Positions 1-8,526 of a stretch of DNA of 19,045 nucleotides are shown piece by piece. Below the pieces are notes generated by a model. That model had not been told where the DNA came from. It did not search any database and saw only the letters and a program-made list of their open reading frames with translations. The stretch lies in the NCBI RefSeq assembly GCF_022376445.1, contig NW_025955600.1, positions 1 to 19,045 on the forward strand. The letters run 5' to 3'. This DNA is from Fomitopsis serialis (lineage: Eukaryota; Basidiomycota; Agaricomycetes; Polyporales; Fomitopsidaceae). A program made the translations under genes and the position numbers. Within the stretch, counting starts at the first letter, position 1. Every line of letters starts with the position of its first letter.

Positions 1-387
1 TTGGCCGAGCGACTGGTGTGATTCTCACCGTTACCCCACCTAGCGATGACGAAGGAGCGGAAGCTCGCCAATCTGTATCCCAATGTTTGAGTTCATCCAC
101 CGCAAGTCGATACAAGGACGGGCCGGGCGCCTCAGAAGGGGTACCGTAGAGCAGCGCTGCGCGAGATGATAGAGGCAAAACCTGAAGTGTGTCAACATGT
201 ACAGTATCAGTGTTGTTGTCGCTGTATGTGTATTCTGTTGTCGTCTACTCAAATGGAAACAAAGGCTGTATTTCGCACTCAGCATGGTCCCTGCCCGGGC
301 CAATTCAGAGTCGTCTGGGCCAGCCGTAGATATCCTAACACCACACTGTGGTAGTCACTTGCGAAGCAACATGCTCGCTAACCCCCT
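1..387. other. No recognisable gene; region downstream of YTM1
   Basis: This stretch lies 3' of the minus-strand YTM1 gene and probably holds its 3' untranslated region. Small open frames exist on both strands, but none shows a family motif, a credible splice structure or a plausible composition. It could also contain the end of a neighbouring gene outside the window. Confidence 0.5.
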
Positions 388-2023
388 CTAGCTACTAGGA
401 AACACGCGCTCGCCTTCGCCAACTCGCCAAATCTCCACCCCACCCTCGCCACCAACGGCAACCACACCCCTCGCCCAATCCAGACTCAACACCTTCTTCC
501 CCTTCTTCTCCAAGCCCTCCCACACCCTGAAGCTCGTCACCGCACTCTTTGTGCTGCGCAGGTCCCACAGGCGGACGACGCCGTCATACGCGCCTGTCAG
601 TAGTTGATGCTCCGTGCCCGCGCTATCCGACGCTGGCGAGACAGCGATGCACGAAGGCGTCGCGGGGTGGAGGAGCGACGCGGTCGAGGCGGTGATGTTC
701 GTCGCGGCCGCGCGGAAGTCGTACTGCGACACGGTGCGGTCCGTCGAGCACGCAAGCGCGGACGTGCCCGCGGGCGTGAGCGCGAGGTCGAGGAACGGCT
801 TCGAGGACGCAGCCTGTGAACGTGCGGGTAACCCGTGAGTTATGGTGAAGCGGGAGAGGAGAGCACTGGGAGACGCACGATGGTATGCGTGCACACGCCG
901 TTCTCGACGTCCCACACGCGGACGGTCGAGTCGAACCCGCAGCTGTACGCCTGCTCGGCGGCGCCCGGGCCGAAGCCATGGCTGAACACGGCTTTGGACA
1001 CGCGCGCGGTGTGGCTCTTTAGCACGGAGAGCGGGGCTTTGCGCCTGGGGCGCGGCGGGTCGTCCTCGATGCGGCGACGCTTTTTGCGCTCAGTGGGCTC
1101 GTCTGCGGGCACCTCGTCCGATGCGGGGACGGAGGTGTCCCAGACGCCGATAAGCCCGTCCCAGGAGGCGGTGAGGAGATGCGAGCCCGAGGCGTTGGCG
1201 GATATCGACGCGAGGGGCGCTGTATGTAGGTGAAGAGATGATACAGTCTGTGATTTAACGGGCTGAGCGGAGTCGGATGGGAGGGTGAGGTTGGTCAGGC
1301 GCGCGGTGAGGTCGTGCGAAGCGCTGGCGACGAGGTGCGTTGAGGACGATGAGGATGAGGGGACGAGGCAGATGGACGTCGAGGGTGCTGCGTGGATCGC
1401 GGCGCTGTGCAACAGCTTTTGGGAGTAGTCGAAGGTACGGATGGTTCCGTCGTAGGACGCTGTGAAAATGTACCTATATACAAGTCAGCTCCCGGCTTTG
1501 ACGATCGTGCAGCGGCTCCGCATGCGCTCAGGTGTGTCGTTGCTTGGTGGCGGGACCTTACATTCAATTCGTGATAGATGCACGCTGCACGAGAATATAT
1601 ATGACAACTCTTATTGACATACCCGGGTAGTTGACATGAGACTGACGAGACCCAGTCTTCGTGCGGTAATGTGGACATCTTCTGCGGGGGCATCACAGAC
1701 TCAAAGTACTCTATCTCCAGAGTTTCTTCCTGGACAAGGCGAGAAATTCGTTAAATACAGGCGCATGCCATGACGGTTATGCCACACACCTCCCCGATCC
1801 CCTTCTCCGCACACCATTCTGCCAACGTCCCCCGCAGGATTTCGCCCCGCACCAGAAAGTCAAATGGAATCGGCTTGGGCAGAGATAGAGCCTTATTGAC
1901 TAGCTGGGAAAGCTGGTATCGTTTCCATGATGCTGGTATCATGAACTTTTGTGAAGGCAAGGGATACTCCGTTTGTGTGGTGAAGACCACGGGATGAGAT
2001 GTTTCCGCAATGATCGAAGCCAT
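388..2023 (-). CDS. YTM1: Ribosome biogenesis protein Ytm1 (WDR12 orthologue), WD40 repeat protein
   Basis: Four exons join in phase: 1790-2023, 1623-1729, 879-1473 and 388-813, giving 453 aa, the normal length for Ytm1. All three introns are GT-AG. Residues about 9-85 form the N-terminal NLE/ubiquitin-like domain (VVFTTQTEYPLPSQKFMIPA and the following PFDFLVRGEILRGTL). WD40 repeats follow, with recognisable units such as FTASYDGTIRTFD, LLTASWDGLIGVWD, YSCGFDSTVRVWD and LLTGAYDGVVRLWD. A basic, acidic-flanked insert (ERKKRRRIEDD) sits in the middle. In the known family, Ytm1 joins Nop7/Pescadillo and Erb1/Bop1 in the complex needed for 27S pre-rRNA processing and 60S assembly in the nucleolus, and its NLE domain is bound by the AAA ATPase Rea1/Midasin. 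The start at 2023 is chosen because it begins the conserved NLE domain directly. The assignment is strong; the function is inferred from the family. Confidence 0.93.
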
Positions 2024-2394
2024 GTCAATCTAGTGTCTTCGTTCGTCTCCTCAGCAGTAGAAGTAAGGCCAACAAGTCCTGGCTGCAGCGGGACTCGAAG
2101 TAGGAGGAGGAGGGAGGAGAGACGGCGGATAGACGCTCGGCCAAAAGATTCGCCTTCACGCTGTCACACCGATCGCGTCGAGGTAACGCGCCGTCACGCG
2201 TCCTGGACGCAGGGTGTGACCATCGATCACATGCTACGGACGTTCCTTATTGGCTGAAGCGATGTTGTCTGCTACTGCTGCAGGGTCGCGTACTACGTAT
2301 CGAGTTTCCTATGATCGTTTCTTACGCAGCAGTGAGTCAAAACACACCATGTGGAAACTTCAATACTAGATACAGCGAATAAATTGACCAATGA
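2024..2394. promoter_or_regulatory. Intergenic region, YTM1 promoter side and hydratase 3' side
   Basis: These 371 nt separate the YTM1 start codon from the hydratase stop codon, so they must hold the YTM1 promoter and the hydratase 3' UTR. A purine-rich tract of AGG repeats lies at about 2099-2126, around 75-100 nt upstream of the YTM1 start. I see no convincing TATA box. No open frame here has a recognisable product. Confidence 0.45.
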
Positions 2395-3783
2395 TCACAA
2401 CTTCCCCTTCTCCAACTTATTGATGTACGCCACCCCAGCACCGAGGCAAACCTAGCAGATGAGACAAAACGAGCCATCAGTTACCAAGCCCGCCCTCGAC
2501 GCCAATATCACACTCACCTTCCCAGTGGTCACATTCTTCGTGACGAACGTCACCTCCGTCGTCCCATCGGGGCCAGGACCCACCTCCCAGACCGCCGTCT
2601 CGAGCGCATCGCCCGGCTTGACGGGCGCGGTGAAGCGCAGCGCGAAGAAACGCAGCGACTTGGGGTCGTTCCCGCCGATCGCACTCACGAGCGCGCGCGC
2701 AGCAAAGCCGTACGTCGCCAGGCCGTGCAGGATCACCCCGCCGAAGCCGGATGCCTGGCCAATACTCGGGTCTGCGCGGAGCCATCAATTCAGCTAGGAG
2801 TTGGGGCTTTGTGGAAGGGCAGGTCGAGTGGGAGGTACGTACCGATGTGCAGCATGTTATAGTCGCCGCTGAGCCGATAGAGTATGGCCTGCTCGGGCTT
2901 AGTTTCGTCCCGAATGACCCAGTCGGGCTTCCTGTCCTTCGGGACGGGCTTTGCTTGCGGAGGGCCTGCGATGCGCTTGGAGAAGTTTGCGCCTGTCGGC
3001 CGTGCGCCGAGGTTGAACGCGGCAGACTACGGGAGGTCAGGAGTAAGTGTGGCGGGGAGAAGATGAGTACGCACGTAGAGCTTCGCGTAGGGTGTTCCTT
3101 GTGCGTCGACAAGTACGGTCTCGCCCTCGACGAGCAGGCCAGTTTCTGCGACATCGTTAGTGCTGAAGAGTACTGGCAGCACAATACCCATGCTTACTGT
3201 TCTCCGTGACGCCTGTGACGCGTCTCTTCAACTTCCATCCGGACCCGCTGACCGCCGGGAGTGGCTTGAGGATTTCAATGCTTTGTGAAGCATGCACCTG
3301 GTAGGAGTTGCACATGAGCATCGCCACGTCGGCGCAGAATTGGAACGTACGACACGATCAGGGTTCAACTTCGGAAGGCCTGGCGTTGACTTCCCGCCCC
3401 CCATGAGCTGCCGGAAGTCGACGACGTCCTGACTCGTGCCCTTGAAGCCAAGGACGACGGGGTATGTCGGAAATGGTGCCCATGCCTTGTCTTGCATGGT
3501 CTCAGTTGCTATCCTTAACGTAACAGGTCCAGAAACACCTTACCGAGTTCTATGGTGGCAGTTGAGTTACGCTGAGTTCGCACGAGACAGTCAATGCGCA
3601 CCGTTCACCAAAGAAAGGTCATCCTTCTTCGCACCAATACCAACTGCGTAGACCAGCAAGTCCCTCTGATTCCAGGCAACCTGCGCAAACATGTCAGGTC
3701 AGGCGGCGTTTCCTTCAGGTCGTACGCACGGGTTTGTCCTCTTCCTGGTACCCGACGGCTTTGGCTAGATCGACGCCCGACAT
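2395..3783 (-). CDS. MaoC-like enoyl-CoA hydratase 2 (double hotdog dehydratase)
   Basis: Nine exons join in phase to give 314 aa: 3730-3783, 3602-3680, 3544-3549, 3351-3490, 3198-3297, 3075-3145, 2843-3026, 2518-2771 and 2395-2451. The start has the sequence MSGVDLAKAVGY and is followed by the family block VAWNQRDLLVYAVGIGAKKD. The N-terminal hotdog half contains FPTYPVVLGFKGTSQDVVDF and the C-terminal half carries the hydratase-2 motif at residues 200-212, YRLSGDYNMLHID. Asp205 and His210 match the catalytic Asp/His pair of hydratase 2. The usual Pro of the N-P-L-H element is Met208. Known family members hydrate trans-2-enoyl-CoA to (R)-3-hydroxyacyl-CoA in peroxisomal beta-oxidation. The C-terminus, GKL, resembles a weak peroxisomal targeting signal, so location is uncertain. 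Exon 3 is only 6 nt. Substrate range cannot be read from the sequence. Confidence 0.9.
3544..3549 (-). other. 6-nt microexon of the hydratase gene
   Basis: The bases AACTCG are flanked by an acceptor (ccatag) and a donor (gtaagg), with introns 3550-3601 and 3491-3543 on either side. They complete the reading N-E-L-D-K, where the family normally reads Y-E-L-D-K before the conserved FPTYPVVL block. Leaving it out keeps the frame but deletes Glu-Leu. The downstream acceptor is an AAG; the alternative TAG acceptor at 3509 would need a 35-nt intron, shorter than any other here. Confidence 0.72.
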
Positions 3784-3999
3784 CGTGGATGGCTGGTGAA
3801 GTGTGCGGGGATGGGAAGCTGTTCACGCGTGTTTATATGGCCCGTGGAATTCGTCTCGGGCATCGGGGGGAGGATGGACGGATTCATACCGGACCAGTTC
3901 ACATGATTGATCCTGCTGAGCCGCCAAGTATCGTCACACGACGCGACGCGTCGGTGGCGCCACTCGATCGCGCGTACGGCGTCTTTCTTCCCGACCACC
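3784..3999. promoter_or_regulatory. Short divergent promoter region
   Basis: Only 216 nt separate the start codons of the minus-strand hydratase and the plus-strand gene at 4000, so the two genes must share or abut promoters. The plus-strand start is preceded by ACCACC, a good fungal initiation context. A TATA-like TTTATATGG lies at 3831-3839. I see no clear operator. Confidence 0.45.
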
Positions 4000-4947
4000 A
4001 TGTCCTCCGCTACATCCCTCGCGCGCAAACGGCGCATACATGAGGTATATGCTATGGAAATTGACTGCGACAACCTCGTAGCAGGTTCATCTACCTCGAT
4101 CGTGCCCTCAGATGTTGGCGAGCGCGATCGGTACTCAGCGGGACCGGAGGACGGTATGAATCCTGGAGTCGGTGGTGAAGACTCGCAGGAGCTACTGCAG
4201 CATATACCCGCGCCTTGGAAGGAAGAGCGTGAGGCGCGCGGGCTTAGCCTCCACGGCCACCGTAGTCTGAAAGACTTCCTTGTACAATCGAGTAACTCCG
4301 CTGGGGACACTTCTGCGGGGCCCCCGCCGCAAGAGCCTGCTGCAGATGGCCGCATATGGCCTGCTGGCGCGACAATCCCCCCTTCTCCACACGGTAAGTC
4401 TCGCGAAGTGGTACCAGGCCCCGGGGCATCGCTGATAGCGAGAACGTCGGCAGAATTCTTCGCGCGCACAGTGACAAAGCTTGCGCGGAAGATGAAGATG
4501 CCTCCCCCTCAGTTTGCGAAACCAGCGCCAGAGCCGACCAATCAGGCTCAGCCGCACTCGGTGGGAACCACCAGAGCACCTGAGCCACCCGCTGCGCCTG
4601 TAACGCAACCCACTAAATCCAACAAATTACCAAACAAAACTCCAGATGCGCCTGCAGTCAAGGCTAGCGAAGCCGCGCAGCAGGCTACTACTAGTGCGAC
4701 GTCTCAGGCTCAGGACACGTCAAACGCACCAGCAGTTACGACACATGCCGCAACTGTTTCTCAGTCTGCATCTACTATCCAGACACCCGCTGAGGATATT
4801 CCGGTCTCTTCAGGATCGAACTCGCAGGCAGCACCAGGACCGACAGCGATGGACGCCCAGCCTGCTGATCCCAGCGTGCTCCCTATGCCGCCGCCTCAGG
4901 CTGCGCGCCCGCCTAAGCCCCGAAGGCTACCCCGAGGCCGGCCATGA
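4000..4947 (+). CDS. Hypothetical Pro/Ala/Gln-rich protein, likely N-terminal part of a larger gene
   Basis: I do not recognise this protein. The open frame begins at ATG 4000 in a strong initiation context (ACCACCATG) and runs 315 aa to a TGA at 4945-4947. A basic cluster near residues 9-12 (RKRR) could be a nuclear localisation signal. Residues about 55-110 are mixed and include HRSLKDFLVQ. From about residue 165 onward the chain is rich in Pro, Ala, Gln, Thr and Ser and is probably disordered. A possible 60-nt intron (4394-4453, gtaagt donor, ctgat branch, ggcag acceptor) contains no stop and is a multiple of three, so it may be spliced or retained. The stop overlaps ATG 4944 of the next frame (ATGA). 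The following open frames look like the rest of the same protein, in shifted frames. Confidence 0.6.
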   Translation: MSSATSLARKRRIHEVYAMEIDCDNLVAGSSTSIVPSDVGERDRYSAGPEDGMNPGVGGEDSQELLQHIPAPWKEEREARGLSLHGHRSLKDFLVQSSNSAGDTSAGPPPQEPAADGRIWPAGATIPPSPHGKSREVVPGPGASLIARTSAEFFARTVTKLARKMKMPPPQFAKPAPEPTNQAQPHSVGTTRAPEPPAAPVTQPTKSNKLPNKTPDAPAVKASEAAQQATTSATSQAQDTSNAPAVTTHAATVSQSASTIQTPAEDIPVSSGSNSQAAPGPTAMDAQPADPSVLPMPPPQAARPPKPRRLPRGRP

Positions 4948-5714
4948 ACCATGCCGAATTCGCTACGCTGTTGCGCAGCTGTTTCTCGACTGAGGACGAC
5001 GTGGCTCAGGACTCGGTGACGAAGCTCAAGGAGTTCGCGAAGGGCGACGCGGGAGTGGCGCGGGTGTATGCGCTCACGAAGCAGATGCTCGCAGAGCAGC
5101 ACGCGTTGTTCGTACAGCGGATGCAGGACGAGGGCGCACAGCTCCTGGAGGCCGAGCTGTTCCATGCCTGGCTCGTCGATTGCGGGAGTCTCGTTTCGTT
5201 GATGAGTGTGCGTCTAGCATTCTAGACGATGACTTCTGGCTGACTTCAGGGTGCTCAGCGTTTGTTGCGCGTGCATCGCCCGCCATCGTGGAGGCCTGTC
5301 CCCGGGCTTGCCAGGATCGCTTTCGCGGTGGGGTCCGCCCTGTTCAACCTACAGAAGGACGGCGGCATGTTCGACGTCTCCTGGCAGGCGTCCGCTGACG
5401 GCTCCCCTCCGCGAAGCGTCGCCAAATCCACGACGCCTACAGACAAGGACAGCATCGCCGCCGCCGGAGTCAAAGTGCGGACCACTCTGTCGAACTACGA
5501 CGATGACTTGGTCGCGATCGTCCTGCGGTACAGGGCGGAGCACCGCTCCGGAGGCAACACAATGCGGGCTTGCGAGAAGCGGTTGGGTGCTGCCCTGACG
5601 GGGATGGCGCAGAGGGCGGGGATCGGTGCGCCAGAAAGTCCCGCGGATTGTATGAAGAAGAGCAGGCGGGCTATGCTGCAATGGGCGGAGAACGTGGCTG
5701 GCAAGGGACTGTGA
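4944..5714 (+). pseudogene. Frame-disrupted C-terminal part of the hypothetical gene at 4000
   Basis: Protein-like sequence continues across three frame segments with no credible introns between them. Segment one (4944 to about 5185) contains FATLLRSCFSTEDDV and LEAELFHAWLVDCG. Segment two, in another frame (about 5185-5300), contains SRFVDECASSILDDDFWLTS and ARASPAIVEACP. Segment three returns to the first frame from about 5300 (GLARIAFAVGSALFNLQKDG) and ends with WAENVAGKGL and a stop at 5712-5714. The two inner shifts compensate each other: one base seems missing near 5185 and one extra in a CCCC run near 5299-5302. A further shift of the same kind near 4917-4944 would join this to the upstream open frame. 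The pattern fits a decaying gene or uncorrected assembly indels. A 42-nt GT-AG intron (5208-5249) is possible but would leave an unnatural Arg/Pro-rich product. I recognise no domain. Confidence 0.55.
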
Positions 5715-5845
5715 AAACTAGGAATGAGGACTTACGAAGACTGCGTCATGGTGTTCAATTGCAAGAAATGACTGTACGATAACATGGACCATCCGGATCC
5801 ACACGCCAATGTGCCTGTTCGCGATTCCTCGTGTAATACTAGAAC

Positions 5846-8526
5846 CTACAGAGTATACCTGAAGTCGGGGGCACGGTCTCCCATCCTTCTCAGCTCCTCG
5901 GCACTGTATTTTACTCCCCTTTCCTCCAACTGGCGCTGCTCGATGTCTCTCCGTCTGTTAACCCACTTGTACGCCAGAACGGTCAATGGCAGGAACACCA
6001 GGCCGATGCCCACGAACATCAATTCGATTGCGTCTGGAGAGCATATCGGTGAGCGTGATGCTAGGTGAGTAGGGGATACGCACGTCCAAGAATATACCTC
6101 GGCGCATCCTGCGAGAGGTATATGTTGCTGGCTATCGCTCCTGCAAAGTTGCCAATGCCGATCTGGATACCCATACCGGCTGCACGCTTGTACTGCCCTG
6201 CAAGATTGTTACCGAGCCTAGTCCACACCTCGTTGTGAGATGTCTACATTAACGCAGTAATAAGACTGGTTCTCACCATGCGACGATGCCCGGAAGCGCG
6301 GCGTACGCCCCAGAGACGCAGAAGAACGTCCCGAAATATTTCACGCCGACCGGAGCATCAGAGATATTGATCGCGTAGCCGATGAGACACATCATGAGCC
6401 CAGCGAGGATGAACGGCGAGCGCATCTGCAGCATGTCGGATGATACCGCGAATACGATGAGTGTGATCACTGGATAGGGTTTAGTAGCGGTGTGGAGGCT
6501 ACAGATACAAGGCGTACCTCCACAGACGTAGGGCGGGACAGTGAGTAGCTCGCTGATGGCGGTGTTGTACCCGAAGCTAGGGAAAAATAGGTGAGGTTCG
6601 TCACTGGGGCACCCCTTCAGCTGAGCAAGTATACCTGTTGATGATGGATCTGTGGGGGTCATTAATTTGGGTTCACGGACGAAGCCATGATTTGGCGACT
6701 CACGGAAGAAATAGGGATATGCCATACACTGTACCCGATATGGATGTTAGATTCGGCCGGCTGCGATGTGCTTGAGCAACTCACAAGGAACGACAATCCC
6801 GAAGTATACCACGATTTGCATCCAGATCTGTGATGGCAGATTATTAGCGAGCTCACCGATGTCGCTCATGCAAGCATCCGCACCTGCCAATCTAGTACGG
6901 CCGCTTTCAGATGCCGTATCTCAAACCGTTCTTCCTCTCCAACTGACGAGTTGTCAAACTCTGGGTACGTAGTGAGCAAGCGCGATGCTTCGACTTCTTG
7001 ATCGTGAGCTTACTCTTTCTCCACATCAGAAATGCCCGCTCGTCTTCGGTCAGAAACTTCGCGGTGTCAGGGAAGTCGACCAGGACTGGTGTGTGTGAGC
7101 AAATGGCGGCACCTCAGACAGGGAAGCGACCTACTGAAGCAAGCTGCAAGGCCGACGATGACAGTCAAGATCCCCTCCAGAATCTACATCGCATGAATGA
7201 ATAGCAGAGTGAAGCAAGCAAGACATCGTGACTGACGAAGATCCACGACCATCCGAGCAAGCCTGCAGTCCCGGACATGAAAGAGATGCCGTAGGCAAAC
7301 AACCCGGAGAACGCGCCTGGGCAAAGTTATCTTCCCTCCTTGGCTCGAATGAGATTCAGGAGAGCCTACCTGCTAGTGTGGCACCCCCCTCGAAGATTGC
7401 GATCCGGTATTGAAGCATATATCGCGGATACCAGAGTGTCATACTAGACCAGGCAGCACGAGCGAAGAGAAGTCAGTGTCGTGAACTGCTGCAAACAACT
7501 ATGGTGAAGACGCACTAGTACATCACCCCGGGGAACAGTCCTGCTTCGGAAATGCCAAGAAGGATGCGGACGCCCACTAGCTGTGGATACCTATTGTACA
7601 GGAGAGGGTATTGAGAAGCGCTCAACCTGAACAGGAATACAATTAGGATACTTGCGATTTCACTATTCCCATCAGCGTCCTGTAGGGTATGGTTAGTCGT
7701 CGCTACAGCTGCGTTGATCGGGGCATATGCAGCACTTGCATGATTATCCCCCATACGATCTGCGGAGCAAAGCATGAGTCTCCTGTACGAGCCCAACACG
7801 GGTACAACTTACGGTGATCCCTGTAAGCCACCTACGTGTGTCGATACCTTGAGCACGTCGTCAGAGTGAGCGCAAGGACAACCTACCGCGAAGGGCGGAA
7901 TTTCTTCAACACAAGACTGCCAACCAATCAGTCTTCTTCAAATCTGTGAGACCAGTGCTGACTTCGCTGGCACACCGAAAATGCAATACGGCTGTCGAGG
8001 ACACGCGCTGAGTATTTGACAGTGGGATACATGCCAGACCGGCGAGCTCACTATGAAATACATCGTCTATCACAATGTTACACCGTTGGTTGTAGTGCGA
8101 GGCAATAAGGAAACGTACCAAAGCAATATTGTACTTATGACCAGTCAGATTCAGTTGTGTTGTCAGGCCTTGTAGCTTGGCATTGCCTGAGAACTACGAT
8201 GAGCAACGTAGGTTCACTACATGGCGCAGTGGATGGCAGTCAGCGCACCAATATTTCCTGCCATGCCTTATTCAGCGCGTCTCGCTCAGAGTCCAGGCAT
8301 TTGACGTACCTCTATCCATGAATGAACACAAGTACATGATCGTCAATATTGGGAGGATTCGCAAGTCGACTTTGCGCCACAGTTTCTTCTCTTGCTCCGG
8401 TGTAAGGACCGGCGGTCCCGCTTGCTCGATTTCCTCCTTCCCTTCTGAAGAAGCCATATACCCCATCGCACGGGCGTCCGTCTTCTCGCCATCGACACTT
8501 CCGGTCGAGCTTGCTCGGGTCGGCAT
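5846..8526 (-). CDS. MFS permease, anion:cation symporter type (allantoate/nicotinate permease-like)
   Basis: Twenty-two exons close exactly in phase to 504 aa plus stop: 8310-8526, 8249-8257, 8119-8186, 8052-8066, 7963-7991, 7887-7916, 7813-7831, 7740-7759, 7656-7679, 7516-7590, 7370-7443, 7237-7316, 7135-7183, 7014-7085, 6884-6960, 6785-6827, 6704-6728, 6635-6649, 6518-6576, 6277-6469, 6084-6217, 5846-6033. Family hallmarks appear in order: LDLRILP-like segment before SFMDRGNIGNAKLQGLT (residues 69-84), NLVLKKFRPSRWLTGI, ILLGISEAGLFPGVMYY, TLWYPRYMLQYRIAIFEGG, a central loop, WQIWMQIVVYFG, and LPGIVAWLGNNLAGQYKRAA. The length, cytosolic N-terminus and alternating hydrophobic stretches fit about 12 membrane helices. 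Relatives (Dal5, Tna1 and similar) import small organic anions or amides across the plasma membrane; the substrate here is unknown. Two introns are GC-AG. The fragmented look comes from small exons, not decay, since no stop or frameshift remains. Confidence 0.88.
7591..7655 (-). other. GC-AG intron of the permease gene (second of two)
   Basis: The donor on the minus strand is gcaagta and the acceptor is acaatag. Using it, the codons join as AAA-TC|G-TAT-CCA-CAG, giving K-S-Y-P-Q-L-V-G as permease relatives read. A GT donor 4 nt further in, used with the later CAG acceptor, also stays in frame but loses Tyr-Pro. Confidence 0.7.
7680..7739 (-). other. GC-AG intron of the permease gene (first of two)
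   Basis: The donor on the minus strand is gcaagt and the acceptor is ctacag. Joining ATC-AT|G-ACG-CTG gives I-M-T-L-M-G, the expected family reading. The nearby GT donor (caa|gtgctg) would add four bases and break the frame, so the GC donor is needed here. Confidence 0.78.
8249..8257 (-). other. 9-nt microexon of the permease gene
   Basis: The bases GAAATATTG lie between a CAG acceptor and a gtgcgc donor, with a 52-nt intron upstream (8258-8309) and a 62-nt intron downstream (8187-8248). They supply the Asn-Ile and flanking glycine codon halves in D-R-G-N-I-G-N-A-K, the most conserved motif of this permease group. Without it the reading becomes D-R-G-N-A-K, still in frame. Confidence 0.82.

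Noticed and set aside
604..1233. Plus-strand open frames opposite YTM1
   Set aside because: They are mirror frames of GC-rich WD40 codons, Arg/Gly-rich and without motifs; the minus strand encodes clear Ytm1 sequence.
3509..3543. TAG acceptor after the hydratase microexon
   Set aside because: It would make a 35-nt intron and insert six residues before a conserved block.
5208..5249. A 42-nt GT-AG intron in the hypothetical gene
   Set aside because: It has good signals and keeps frame, but the joined product after it is Arg/Pro-rich and unnatural, while the alternative frame over the same bases reads like real protein.
7591..7741. GT donors (caa|gtgctg and caa|gtatcc) for two permease introns
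   Set aside because: The first breaks the frame, and the second loses Tyr-Pro of a conserved stretch. GC donors 2-4 nt earlier fit both frame and family sequence.
5846..8526. The permease locus as a pseudogene
   Set aside because: It looks shattered in a six-frame view, but 22 exons with consistent splice sites close to 504 codons with no stop, so it is probably functional.
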